Assembly (NCBI GenBank): GCA_003240735.1
Contig: QFNE01000016.1
Span: 1-62,866 of the forward strand
DNA: 62,866 bases
Origin: Paracoccus denitrificans
Lineage (GTDB): Bacteria; Pseudomonadota; Alphaproteobacteria; Rhodobacterales; Rhodobacteraceae
Direction: 5' to 3'
The notes beneath the pieces were generated by a model that was not told where the DNA came from, ran no database searches, and saw nothing but the letters and a program-made list of their open reading frames with translations. The position numbers and the translations under genes were made by a program. Below are positions 1 to 8,332 of the stretch, piece by piece. The first letter of the stretch is position 1. Every line of letters begins with the position of its first letter.

Positions 1-545
1 AGCTCGCCCCGCTGGGCTTTGCCGGCGTTCAGGAAGGTCGGCGTCGCGGGCTGGAAGCGACCGTCGATGATCTCTTCCATCAGATGGGTCGCCAGCGCCT
101 CGTCACCGGCAGCCAAGGCCAGCGAGACCATGACTACACGATCCTCATACCGCTCAAGGAAACGTTTCCCGTCGCGGGTCTTCAGGGTGTAGCTGGTGTA
201 ATACTTGAACGCGCCAAGGAACGTCCGGAAGCGGAACTTGCGGGCAAAGGCCGCGTCCCAGATCTTGGCCAGAAACGCAGGGCTGTATTGGTCCAGCACG
301 TGCTTTTCGTAATATCCTTCGTCGACCAGATACCCCAGCTTTTCCGTCAGCGAATGGAAGAACACGGTGTTCTGGTTCACGTGCTGCAGAAAGTACTGCT
401 TGGCCGCCATGCGGTCGGCCTCGAAATTGATCTGACCGTTGTCGTCATACAGGTTCAACATCGCGTTCAGCGCGTGGAAATCCAGGTCGGATGACGCGCG
501 CGGATCGGTCAGCACCTCGGTGCGATCAAGATTCAAGCTGTCCAA
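1..545 (-). CDS. nrdE: Ribonucleotide reductase large subunit NrdE, N-terminal part (cut by window edge)
   Basis: This is the amino-terminal ~180 residues of the alpha subunit of a NrdE-type ribonucleotide reductase, the cytoplasmic enzyme that makes deoxyribonucleotides; the rest lies left of the window. Visible family sequence includes LDFHALNAMLNLYDDNGQI at about residues 21-39, an HVNQNTVFFHSL stretch, and QPATPTFLNAG near the edge. No ATG exists at the front. In-frame TTG codons occur at 545 and 536, the second overlapping the nrdI stop; 545 is chosen because the residues LDSLNLDR after it look native, but this is not settled. It is the third gene of nrdH-nrdI-nrdE and is probably translationally coupled to nrdI. 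Confidence 0.9.
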   Translation of the reverse strand, partial: MDSLNLDRTEVLTDPRASSDLDFHALNAMLNLYDDNGQINFEADRMAAKQYFLQHVNQNTVFFHSLTEKLGYLVDEGYYEKHVLDQYSPAFLAKIWDAAFARKFRFRTFLGAFKYYTSYTLKTRDGKRFLERYEDRVVMVSLALAAGDEALATHLMEEIIDGRFQPATPTFLNAGKAQRGE

Positions 546-916
546 AATCGTTCCAACCCTGTGATGACGCGGTCGGTGTCCTCGGTCGTGCCGGCAAGCT
601 CGAACCTGTATAACACCGGAACTCCGCATTTTGCTGCGATGACTTTGCCCGCATGGGCAAAGAACTGTCCGAAATTGCGATTGCCGCCGGCGATGACGCC
701 GCGCAGCAGGGCCCGGTTCGCCGGGTCGTTCAGAAACCGGATGACGGGTTTGGGCACCGAATGGCGCCCTTCGCCGTCGCCGTAGGTGGGCGTGATCAGG
801 ACGAACGGCTCGCGCGCTTGCGCGTCCGGCCCAATCTCGATCGAGGGTTGGGACAGCGTGTCGACGAACCGGCGGGTGTTGCCCGAAGCCGTCGAATAGA
901 ACGCAAGTTGCGCCAT
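533..916 (-). CDS. nrdI: NrdI flavodoxin-like activator of ribonucleotide reductase
   Basis: NrdI is a small flavodoxin that supplies the oxidant used to build the dimanganese-tyrosyl cofactor of NrdF in class Ib ribonucleotide reductases. The 127-residue protein begins with LAFYSTASGNTRRFV, where the STASGNT stretch fits the FMN phosphate-binding loop, followed by PFVLITPTYGDGEG and the GNRNFGQFFAHAG segment typical of the family. Length is normal. The ATG at 916 is preceded by an AAGGATC ribosome site on the minus strand. It lies 28 bp downstream of nrdH, and its stop overlaps the probable nrdE start, so the three genes form one leftward operon. Confidence 0.93.
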   Translation of the reverse strand: MAQLAFYSTASGNTRRFVDTLSQPSIEIGPDAQAREPFVLITPTYGDGEGRHSVPKPVIRFLNDPANRALLRGVIAGGNRNFGQFFAHAGKVIAAKCGVPVLYRFELAGTTEDTDRVITGLERFWTA

Positions 917-944
917 GTCGCTGATCCTTACCCCGCTGCCCAGA

Positions 945-1166
945 TCAGGCCAAGGCGCCGATCATGTCGGGACGGAAGCCAGCCCAGTGCTGATCGCCCG
1001 CGACAACGACCGGGACCTGACGGTAACCCAGCGATTCAACATGTGCGAGCGCATCGGCGTCTGCCGACAGATCGACGATCTGATAGTCCACGCCGCGCTG
1101 ATCCAGCGCCCGATAGGTCGCGGTGCACTGCACGCAGGCAGGTTTGGAATACACTGTAATCGTCAT
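945..1166 (-). CDS. nrdH: NrdH glutaredoxin-like electron donor
   Basis: NrdH is a glutaredoxin-shaped, thioredoxin-reductase-dependent protein that reduces NrdEF ribonucleotide reductase. The 73-residue protein has the redox motif CVQC at residues 12-15 within YSKPACVQC, then the cis-proline segment QVPVVV and the closing GFRPDMI, all typical of NrdH. It is the first gene of the leftward nrdHIE operon. An AAGGAC motif lies just upstream of the ATG. The upstream region (1167-1637) is shared with the divergent dpp operon and contains a perfect DnaA box. Confidence 0.93.
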   Translation of the reverse strand: MTITVYSKPACVQCTATYRALDQRGVDYQIVDLSADADALAHVESLGYRQVPVVVAGDQHWAGFRPDMIGALA

Positions 1167-1637
1167 GGTCCTTGTCCTTACATTGCTCGTCAGGTCAAGC
1201 AGCCCGAATCGCCACCATATGGGGCGGCTTGCTGCGGGGTTGTCCCGAACGATATTTCCTGTCCATCACAAGGTCGGCCGTTCCCGCAAAACGAGATCAC
1301 CACCACCCGATATCCCCCTTGTCTGCGGGGGTTGTTCGGCCAGTCTGATCCCGCGCCACCGTCTGGAAAAAAACCGGTTGAAATCACCGCCTTCCGTCCG
1401 ATCGCCCGAGTCGCATCCTTAGCGTTCTTGTACTACCAGTGGTGCGCCTTGGCAAAGGTACTGTCAACATCTTGTATTTGGTTATCCACATAAGAATTTG
1501 CAATCCCGGCGCCTTGGACACACGGGCGCAAGGATACTGCTTGAGTTTGCAGCACTTATTCCGTCCTATGTCCCATCCCGCACGGCGCCGCCGATGCACG
1601 GACCAAAAAATGCCCAACAGCAGAGGGAACAAGACCC
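1167..1637. promoter_or_regulatory. Divergent intergenic region between nrdHIE and dppABCDF
   Basis: This 471-bp gap must carry the promoters of the leftward nrd operon and the rightward dpp operon. The only sharply recognisable element is a perfect DnaA box, TTATCCACA, at 1482-1490. GATATC at 1310-1315 sits in a poor match to the NrdR box and is not convincing. An AGAGGG ribosome site precedes dppA. Short open frames here have no recognisable protein character, and I see no riboswitch or stable RNA fold. Confidence 0.5.
1482..1490 (+). promoter_or_regulatory. DnaA box upstream of nrdHIE
   Basis: The nine bases TTATCCACA match the strong DnaA-binding consensus exactly. The box lies about 316 bp upstream of nrdH and 148 bp upstream of dppA. 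DnaA regulation of ribonucleotide reductase genes is established for E. coli nrdAB; a role here is inferred from position only. A 9-mer can occur by chance. Confidence 0.45.
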
Positions 1638-3236
1638 ATGAAGACCCGTCACCTTATCGCCGCCTCGGTGATCGCGCTGGCCAGCGCCGCGCCCGCGATG
1701 GCCAAGACTTTCGTCTACTGTTCCGAGGCCTCGCCCGAAGGGTTCGATCCTGCGCCCTATACCTCGGGGACGACGTTCGACGCCTCGGCGCACCCGATCT
1801 ACAACCGCCTGACCGAATTCAAGAAGGGCACGACCGAGGTCGAGCCCGGCCTGGCCGAAAGCTGGGACGTGTCCGAGGACGGCAAGGAATACACCTTCCA
1901 CCTGCGCAAAGGCGTGAAGTTCCAGTCCAACGACAACTTCACCCCGACCCGCGAATTCAACGCTGATGACGTGATCTTCAGTTTCGAACGCCAGGGCAAG
2001 GCCGACAACCCGTGGCACGAGTATATCCCCGGCGTGACCTATGAATATTACTCCTCGATGGCGATGGATAAGCTCGTCCAAAGCATTGAGAAGGTCGACG
2101 ACAGCACCGTCAAATTCACGCTCGCATCGCCCGAAGCGCCGTTCCTGGCAAACCTCGCGATGTCGTTCGCGTCGATCGTTTCCAAGGAATATGCCGACAA
2201 GCTGGAAGCCGAAGGCCGTCAGGCTGACCTGAACAACGCACCCATCGGCACCGGGCCGTTCAAGTTCGTGGCCTATCAGAAGGACGCGGTGATCCGTTAT
2301 CAGAAAAACCCGGACTATTGGGGTGATGCGCCCAAGATCGACGATCTGGTGTTCGCGATCACGCCGGACGCCTCGGTCCGTCTGCAGAAGCTGAAGGCCG
2401 GCGAATGCCACCTGATGCCCTATCCGTCGCCCGCCGACGTTCAGGCGATTGCGTCCGATCCGAACCTGAAGCTGGACGAGCAGGCCGGCCTGAACATCGG
2501 CTATCTGGCCTACAACACCACGGTCGCACCGTTCGACAAGCCCGAAGTACGTCGCGCCCTGAACATGGCAATGGACAAGAAGGCCATGGTCGAAGCCGTT
2601 TATCAGGGTGGCGCGGAAGTCGCCAAGAACCCGATCCCGCCGACGATGTGGAGCTATAACAACGCCATCGAAGACGACCCCTATGATCCCGAAGCCGCCA
2701 AGAAGGCGCTTGAGGATGCGGGCGTCTCGAACCTCAGCATGGAAATCTGGGCGATGCCGGTTCAGCGCCCCTATATGCCGAACGCGCGTCGTGCGGCCGA
2801 GATGATGCAGTCGGATCTGGGCAAGGTCGGCGTCAAGGTCGACATCGTGTCCTATGAGTGGGGCGAGTATCTGAAAAAGTCCATGGAAGAGGGCCGCAAG
2901 GGCGCCGTCATCTTGGGCTGGACGGGTGACAACGGCGATCCGGACAACTTCCTTTCGGTGCTTCTGTCCTGCGACGCGGCCACCCCGGGCGGTGCGAACC
3001 GTGCGTACTGGTGCAACCAGGAATTCTCGGACCTGCTGGCCAAGGCAAAGGCCACCACCGATCAGGCCGAGCGGACCAAGCTTTACGAAGAGGCCCAGGT
3101 CATCTTCAAGAAAGAGGCCCCGTGGGCCACGATCGCCCATTCGACGCAGTATGTGCCCATGTCCAAGAACGTGACCGGCTTTGTCCAGTCGCCGCTGGGT
3201 GATTTCACGTTTGAAACCGTCGACCTGACCGAATAA
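1638..3236 (+). CDS. dppA: Dipeptide ABC transporter periplasmic substrate-binding protein
   Basis: DppA captures dipeptides in the periplasm and delivers them to the DppBCDF importer; in enteric bacteria it also serves heme uptake and chemotaxis. The 532-residue protein starts with a Sec signal peptide ending in APAMA (residues 1-22). It then follows E. coli DppA closely along its whole length: KTFVYCSEASPEGFDP, GTTEVEPGLAESW, the NPIGTGPF-like stretch, MPVQRPYMPNARR and GWTGDNGDPDNF. These belong to the SBP_bac_5 family. It is the first gene of a five-gene operon. An AGAGGG motif precedes the ATG at 1638. A strong hairpin just after the gene probably protects or partially terminates its transcript, giving an excess of binding protein over membrane subunits. 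Confidence 0.95.
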   Translation: MKTRHLIAASVIALASAAPAMAKTFVYCSEASPEGFDPAPYTSGTTFDASAHPIYNRLTEFKKGTTEVEPGLAESWDVSEDGKEYTFHLRKGVKFQSNDNFTPTREFNADDVIFSFERQGKADNPWHEYIPGVTYEYYSSMAMDKLVQSIEKVDDSTVKFTLASPEAPFLANLAMSFASIVSKEYADKLEAEGRQADLNNAPIGTGPFKFVAYQKDAVIRYQKNPDYWGDAPKIDDLVFAITPDASVRLQKLKAGECHLMPYPSPADVQAIASDPNLKLDEQAGLNIGYLAYNTTVAPFDKPEVRRALNMAMDKKAMVEAVYQGGAEVAKNPIPPTMWSYNNAIEDDPYDPEAAKKALEDAGVSNLSMEIWAMPVQRPYMPNARRAAEMMQSDLGKVGVKVDIVSYEWGEYLKKSMEEGRKGAVILGWTGDNGDPDNFLSVLLSCDAATPGGANRAYWCNQEFSDLLAKAKATTDQAERTKLYEEAQVIFKKEAPWATIAHSTQYVPMSKNVTGFVQSPLGDFTFETVDLTE

Positions 3237-3260
3237 GACGCGGGTCTTCCATTCAATGGG

Positions 3261-3284
3261 CCGCGCGCTGTTATGGGCGCGCGG
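3261..3284 (+). other. Intercistronic hairpin after dppA
   Basis: CCGCGCGC at 3261-3268 pairs perfectly with GCGCGCGG at 3277-3284 around an 8-nt loop. No T run follows, so it is unlikely to be a full terminator. Hairpins in this position commonly stabilise the binding-protein mRNA in ABC transporter operons. Confidence 0.6.
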
Positions 3285-3305
3285 TCTGCCAGGCCAAGGG
3301 GCCCG

Positions 3306-4313
3306 ATGATAAAGTTCATTCTGCAGAAGCTTCTGTACCTGATCCCGACATTCCTTGGGATCACCATCGTCGCATTCGGCTTCGTGCGACTGCTGCCCGG
3401 CGACCCCGTCCTGCTGATGGCCGGAGAGCGCGGCGTCTCGCCCGAACGGTATGCACAGATTTCCGCCCAACTGGGCTTCGACAAACCGATCTGGCAACAA
3501 TACCTGCAATATCTGAACAACCTGCTGCACGGCGATCTGGGACTGTCCCTGTCCACCAAAAAGCCTGTGCTGGCTGAATTTCTGGCCCTGTTCCCGGCAA
3601 CGGTCGAGCTGGGCGTCGTCGCCATCATCATCGCCACCGTGATCGGCGTGCCCGTCGGCGTGCTGGCGGCCATCAAGCGCGGATCGTGGTTCGACCAGCT
3701 GTCGATGACAGGCGCACTGGTCGGGTTTTCGATGCCGATCTTCTGGTGGGGCCTGCTGCTGATCATCCTGTTTTCGGGCATCCTTGGCTGGACGCCCGTA
3801 TCGGGTCGCATCTCGCTGATGTATTTCTTCCCGCCGGTAACCGGCTTCATGCTGATCGACAGTCTGCTGTCGGGGCAGAAGGGTGCGTTTACGTCCGCCG
3901 TCAGCCACCTGATCCTGCCGGCGGTCGTGCTGGCCACAATCCCACTGGCCGTCATCGCACGCCAGACGCGTTCGGCGATGCTGGAGGTCATGGGCGAAGA
4001 CTACGTCCGGACCGCACGCGCCAAGGGTTTGCCTCCGCGCCGTGTGATCGGCATCCATGCGCTGCGCAACGCCATGATCCCGGTCATCACGACCATCGGC
4101 CTGCAGATCGGCGTGCTGATCGCGGGCGCCATTCTGACCGAAACGATCTTCAGCTGGCCCGGTATTGGCAAGTGGATGGTCGATTCCATTACCCGTCGCG
4201 ACTATCCCGTGGTGCAAAGCGGTCTTCTGCTGATCGCGCTGCTGGTGATGGTGGTGAACCTGCTTGTTGACCTGACCTATGGTCTCATCAACCCAAGGAT
4301 CCGGCACAAATGA
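3306..4313 (+). CDS. dppB: Dipeptide ABC transporter permease DppB
   Basis: DppB is one of the two inner-membrane permeases of the dipeptide importer. The 335-residue protein begins MIKFILQKLLYLIPTFLGIT, a typical first membrane segment of DppB/OppB permeases, followed by RLLPGDPV. It has about six hydrophobic segments and the cytoplasmic EAA-type loop DYVRTARAKGLPPRRV, which docks with the ATPases. The ATG at 3306 has an AAGGGG ribosome site; an in-frame ATG at 3273 lies inside the intercistronic hairpin and is not favoured. The stop overlaps the dppC start by four bases (ATGA). Confidence 0.94.
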   Translation: MIKFILQKLLYLIPTFLGITIVAFGFVRLLPGDPVLLMAGERGVSPERYAQISAQLGFDKPIWQQYLQYLNNLLHGDLGLSLSTKKPVLAEFLALFPATVELGVVAIIIATVIGVPVGVLAAIKRGSWFDQLSMTGALVGFSMPIFWWGLLLIILFSGILGWTPVSGRISLMYFFPPVTGFMLIDSLLSGQKGAFTSAVSHLILPAVVLATIPLAVIARQTRSAMLEVMGEDYVRTARAKGLPPRRVIGIHALRNAMIPVITTIGLQIGVLIAGAILTETIFSWPGIGKWMVDSITRRDYPVVQSGLLLIALLVMVVNLLVDLTYGLINPRIRHK

Positions 4314-5212
4314 GCGATATCTCCGCACAATCCCCTGCCCGGTCGATCCGCTGGCAGATGTTCAAGGAATTCTGGTTCTACTTCAAACAGAACCGGGGCG
4401 CCGTGTTTGGTCTGATCGTCTTTGCCGTGATCGTCCTGACAGCGATCTTTGCGTCGATCCTCGCACCGCATGATCCCACGCAGCAGTACCGCGATGCTCT
4501 GCTGGTGCCGCCGGTCTGGCAGGATGGCGGGCGCACCGCGTTTCTTCTGGGCACCGACGCTGTCGGACGGGACATGCTGTCGCGCCTGATCTACGGCGCG
4601 CAGTATTCGCTGTTCATCGGTGTGGTCGTCGTCGCGGTCGCATTGGTGGGCGGTATCATTATCGGTTTGATCGCCGGTTTCTTCGGCGGTTGGGTCGACA
4701 CGGTGATCATGCGCGTGATGGATGTCATCCTTGCGTTTCCGTCGCTGTTGCTGGCGCTGGTGCTGGTTGCCGTTCTGGGGCCGGGTCTGACCAACGCCAT
4801 GATCGCCATCGCAATCGTCTATCAGCCGCATTTTGCGCGCCTGACGCGCGCCGCCGTCATGGCCGAAAAGCAGCGGGAATACGTGACCGCCGCCCGAGTC
4901 GCGGGTGCCGGTAACCTGCGCCTGATGCTGCGCACGATCCTGCCCAACTGTCTCGCGCCGCTGATCGTGCAGGCAACGTTGTCGTTTTCGTCGGCCGTGC
5001 TGGACGCGGCGGCGCTTGGCTTCCTTGGGATGGGTGCACAGCCACCGACGCCGGAATGGGGCACCATGCTGGCCGAAGCGCGCGAATTCATCCTGCGCGC
5101 GTGGTGGGTCGTGACCTTCCCCGGTCTTGCCATTCTGGTGTCGGTCCTTGCCATCAACCTGATGGGCGACGGCCTGCGCGATGCGCTTGACCCCAAACTG
5201 AAGCGGAGCTGA
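4310..5212 (+). CDS. dppC: Dipeptide ABC transporter permease DppC
   Basis: DppC is the second permease subunit. The 300-residue protein has the OppC-type amino-terminal region (MFKEFWFYFKQNRGAVFGLI), the periplasmic motif LGTDAVGRDMLSRLIYGAQ, six predicted membrane segments, and the EAA loop REYVTAARVAGAGNLRLM that contacts the ATP-binding subunits. It ends with the conserved NLMGDGLRDALDPKLK. It starts within the dppB stop codon (ATGA), and dppD follows after 3 bp, so the three products are probably made in fixed proportion. Confidence 0.94.
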   Translation: MSDISAQSPARSIRWQMFKEFWFYFKQNRGAVFGLIVFAVIVLTAIFASILAPHDPTQQYRDALLVPPVWQDGGRTAFLLGTDAVGRDMLSRLIYGAQYSLFIGVVVVAVALVGGIIIGLIAGFFGGWVDTVIMRVMDVILAFPSLLLALVLVAVLGPGLTNAMIAIAIVYQPHFARLTRAAVMAEKQREYVTAARVAGAGNLRLMLRTILPNCLAPLIVQATLSFSSAVLDAAALGFLGMGAQPPTPEWGTMLAEAREFILRAWWVVTFPGLAILVSVLAINLMGDGLRDALDPKLKRS

Positions 5213-5215
5213 GCC

Positions 5216-6064
5216 ATGCCCTTGCTGGAAATCCGCAATCTCACCGTCCGTTTTGCCACAATGGCGGGCGCCTTCACCGCTGTCGACGGAATCGATGTCA
5301 CCGTCGACAAGGGCGAGGTTCTGGCGATCGTCGGCGAATCCGGATCAGGCAAGTCCGTTGCCATGATGGCGGTCATGGGCCTTCTGCCCGACACCGCGAC
5401 CGTCACCGCGGATGCGATGATCTTTGACGGCCAGAACCTGATGACCCTAACCCCGCGTCAGCGTCGCCAGATCATCGGCAATGAAATCACCATGATCTTT
5501 CAGGAACCGATCGCGTCCCTGAACCCGTCCTTCAAGGTCGGCTATCAAATCGAAGAGGTGCTGCGCTTCAACATGGGACTTGGCCGCCGTGCAGCCCGTG
5601 CCAAGGCGCTAGAGCTGTTTCAGGCCGTCGGCATCCCCGAGCCCGAGCAGAAGCTGAACGCCTATCCCCACCAGATGTCGGGGGGGCAATGCCAGCGCGT
5701 CATGATTGCCATGGCAATTGCCACCGATCCGCGCCTTCTGATCGCGGATGAGCCGACGACGGCGCTGGACGTGACCATTCAGAAGCAGATTCTGGATCTG
5801 CTGGTCCGGCTGCAAGAACGTTATGGCATGGCGCTGATCCTGATCACCCACGACATGGGCGTGGTGGCCGAAACCGCCGACCGCGTGATGGTCCAGTACA
5901 AGGGCCACAAGATGGAGGAGTCGGACGTGCTGACCCTGTTTGAAAACCCGACCAGCCCCTACACCCGCGCGCTGTTGTCGGCGTTGCCCGAAAATGCCGA
6001 AGGGGGCCGTCTGTCCACCGTGTCGGACTTCCTTGACCCCGTCACCGAAGAGGTGCGCCCATGA
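5216..6064 (+). CDS. dppD: Dipeptide ABC transporter ATP-binding protein DppD
   Basis: DppD is one of two different ATPases that power dipeptide import at the inner membrane. Visible motifs are Walker A GESGSGKS (residues 40-47), the ABC signature MSGGQ (154-158), Walker B LLIADEP (174-180) and the switch histidine in ITHDMG. At 282 residues it is shorter than the roughly 327-residue E. coli DppD. The usual cysteine-rich carboxy-terminal oligopeptide-transporter extension is missing; the protein ends TEEVRP just before dppF. The gene overlaps dppF by four bases. Confidence 0.92.
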   Translation: MPLLEIRNLTVRFATMAGAFTAVDGIDVTVDKGEVLAIVGESGSGKSVAMMAVMGLLPDTATVTADAMIFDGQNLMTLTPRQRRQIIGNEITMIFQEPIASLNPSFKVGYQIEEVLRFNMGLGRRAARAKALELFQAVGIPEPEQKLNAYPHQMSGGQCQRVMIAMAIATDPRLLIADEPTTALDVTIQKQILDLLVRLQERYGMALILITHDMGVVAETADRVMVQYKGHKMEESDVLTLFENPTSPYTRALLSALPENAEGGRLSTVSDFLDPVTEEVRP

Positions 6065-6912
6065 CCGTCGTCGCCGAAGGCCGTGCGATCACGCGCAACT
6101 ATGACGTGCCGGGGTCGCTGACGCGCAAGGCCAAGGTCGTCCAGGCCGTCAAGGGCATCGATTTTTCGGTCAGCAAGGGTGAAACCTTGGCCATCGTCGG
6201 TGAATCCGGCTCGGGCAAATCGACGCTGGCCCGCATCGTGGCGCTGATCGACCCCGCATCGGGCGGAGAGTTGCGCATCGACGGCAACCCCGTCGATATC
6301 AGTAAGGCGCGTCCGTCACGCGCCCTGCGGTCCAAGGTGCAGATGGTGTTTCAGAACCCCTACGGCAGCCTGAACCCGCGCCAGAAGATCGGCGATGTGC
6401 TGATGGAGCCGCTGGCGCTGAACACCGACACACCCTCGGCCGAGCGCCGCCGCCGTGCCGAAGAAATGCTGGAACGCGTCAACCTGCCGCGAGAGGTGTT
6501 CAACCGGTACCCGCACATGTTTTCGGGCGGCCAGCGGCAGCGGATCGCGATTGCGCGCGCGCTGATGCTGCGCCCGCAACTGCTGGTGCTGGATGAACCC
6601 GTCTCAGCGCTGGACCTGTCCGTTCAGGCGCAGGTGCTGAACCTTCTGGCCGATCTGCAGAAGGAATTCGATCTGGCCTATGTCTTCATCAGCCACGATC
6701 TGTCGGTCGTCCGTTATATCGCCGACGAGGTGATGGTGATGCATCAGGGTGCTGCGGTCGAGCAGGGCCCGACCTCGGCGGTCTTTGACAATCCGCAGCA
6801 TGCATATACCCGCCAGTTGCTATCGGCGACGCCCGTTACGGATATTGAATCGATCCGCGAACGCGTCGCCAAACGGGCCGCCCGGCGGGCTGAGCTGGCA
6901 CGCGCCAGCTAA
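6061..6912 (+). CDS. dppF: Dipeptide ABC transporter ATP-binding protein DppF
   Basis: DppF is the partner ATPase of DppD. Walker A GESGSGKS is at residues 47-54, the Q-loop lies in MVFQNPYGSLNPR, the signature FSGGQ is at 154-158 and Walker B LLVLDEP at 174-180, with ISHDLS following. At 283 residues it also lacks the longer carboxy-terminal extension of many DppF proteins. It ends the dpp operon. Its TAA stop at 6910-6912 overlaps the stop of the convergent NADH dehydrogenase gene, leaving no room for a terminator between them. Confidence 0.92.
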   Translation: MTVVAEGRAITRNYDVPGSLTRKAKVVQAVKGIDFSVSKGETLAIVGESGSGKSTLARIVALIDPASGGELRIDGNPVDISKARPSRALRSKVQMVFQNPYGSLNPRQKIGDVLMEPLALNTDTPSAERRRRAEEMLERVNLPREVFNRYPHMFSGGQRQRIAIARALMLRPQLLVLDEPVSALDLSVQAQVLNLLADLQKEFDLAYVFISHDLSVVRYIADEVMVMHQGAAVEQGPTSAVFDNPQHAYTRQLLSATPVTDIESIRERVAKRAARRAELARAS

Positions 6913-8222
6913 ACCGGTGGAAGATCGTGGGGTGCCGCGCCCTTGTGACGCGTGCGCCCCAGATCAGCCACATCCTTCAACGTTTCCTTTTGAGTGATCA
7001 GTCGGGCCGAATTTCGGCCCGACAGAAACACCCAAAGCCAGCTGAGCGCGACGAACAGCCGCGACCGCGTGCCGATCAGAAAGTAGATGTGGGCGATGCC
7101 CCAGATCCACCACGCGAACCAACCCGTCAGCTTGAAGCGCCCATATTCGATGACCGCCGCGTTGCGCCCGATCGTCGCCAGATTACCCATGTTCTTGTAT
7201 TTGAACGCGCCCGGATCTGCCCCGCCGGTCAGTCGGGCGCGGATGGTCTTGGCCACATGGGCCCCTTGCTGTTTTGCGGCGGGCGCGACCCCCGGGACCG
7301 GCTTGCCGTCGCTTTCTACGTAGGCGGTGTCGCCCAGCACGAAAATCGATGGATCACCCGGCAATGTCAGGTTCTGTTCGACGACCACGCGCCCTGCCCG
7401 GTCGGCCTCGGCCCCTAGCCAATCACGGGCGCGTGACGCCTGCACACCCGCAGCCCAGATCACCGTTCGCGCGGGAATGAGGTTGCCCGCGAGTGTGATC
7501 GCTTCGTCGGTGCAGTCCGTGACGGGCGCGCCCGTCAGCACCTCGACCCCGCGGCGTTCCAGCGCGCGGCGCGCATAGTTCGACAGGCTCTCGCTGAAGG
7601 CGGGCAGGATGCGGGGTCCGGCTTCAATCAGCAGGACGCGGGCGCGGTTGGTGTCGATGCGGCGAAACTCTCGGGGCAGGATGCGGTGTGCCAGTTCGGC
7701 GATGATGCCGACCAGCTCCACCCCCGTTGGACCCGCACCGATGACGGCGAAGGTCAAAAGGGCCTGACGTTCAGCCTCGGTCTCGGACAGCTCGGCGCGT
7801 TCGAATGCCAGCAGCAGGCGACGGCGGATGGTTGTCGCGTCCTCAAGGGTCTTGAGGCCCGGGGCGTCGGCTTCCCAGTGATCCTTGCCGAAATAGGCAT
7901 GGCGCGCGCCGGTCGCGATGATCAGCGTGTCATATGGAATACGTTCACCCGTGCGCAGGATGACGTCCTTTGCAGCGCGGTCCACGCCATCGACCGACGC
8001 CAGAAGGGTCGTCACGTCCTTGCGGTCCCGCATCAGTGCGCGGATCGGCCACGCGATCTCCGACGTCGCCAGCAGCGTCGTTGCCACCTGATACAGCAGC
8101 GGCTGGAACAGGTGATGATTGCGCTGATCAATCAGGGTGATGTCGCAATCCGCGTCTTTCAGCCCCAACACGGTCTGCAATCCGGCAAAACCGGCCCCGA
8201 CAACGACGACTCTGTGCGCCAT
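6909..8222 (-). CDS. ndh: Type II NADH:quinone oxidoreductase (NDH-2)
   Basis: NDH-2 is a membrane-associated FAD enzyme that oxidises NADH and reduces quinone without pumping protons. The protein begins MAHRVVVVGAGFAGLQTV with the FAD-binding GxGxxG, and a second dinucleotide-binding motif, FAVIGAGPTGVELVG, marks the NADH site at about residue 160. The segment FVLGDTAYV matches the second FAD contact, and PAAKQQGAHVAKTI is typical of the family. A carboxy-terminal hydrophobic region (WWIWGIAHIYFLIGTRSRL) fits membrane anchoring. An ATG 12 codons upstream is possible, but MAHRV at 8222 gives the usual start. The gene is monocistronic and convergent with dppF. Confidence 0.9.
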   Translation of the reverse strand: MAHRVVVVGAGFAGLQTVLGLKDADCDITLIDQRNHHLFQPLLYQVATTLLATSEIAWPIRALMRDRKDVTTLLASVDGVDRAAKDVILRTGERIPYDTLIIATGARHAYFGKDHWEADAPGLKTLEDATTIRRRLLLAFERAELSETEAERQALLTFAVIGAGPTGVELVGIIAELAHRILPREFRRIDTNRARVLLIEAGPRILPAFSESLSNYARRALERRGVEVLTGAPVTDCTDEAITLAGNLIPARTVIWAAGVQASRARDWLGAEADRAGRVVVEQNLTLPGDPSIFVLGDTAYVESDGKPVPGVAPAAKQQGAHVAKTIRARLTGGADPGAFKYKNMGNLATIGRNAAVIEYGRFKLTGWFAWWIWGIAHIYFLIGTRSRLFVALSWLWVFLSGRNSARLITQKETLKDVADLGRTRHKGAAPHDLPPV

Positions 8223-8332
8223 GTTTCCCGCCCGTTGAATGGTGATGTGGCCTTCCACCTAGTGCAAAGTATCCTTCGGGGCTAGGTTTCGATCTGCATG
8301 GCAGACCAGCGTCGGTCGTGGTCAGGCAGGCG

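Noticed and set aside
1300..1325. NrdR-box-like sequence around GATATC upstream of nrdH.
   Set aside because: Only the central six bases are symmetric and no second box lies at the expected spacing.
1566..4328. A 920-codon leftward open frame across dppA and dppB.
   Set aside because: Antisense to two unmistakable transporter genes; such frames arise from GC-rich codon use. Its sequence is H/Q/R-rich and resembles no protein.
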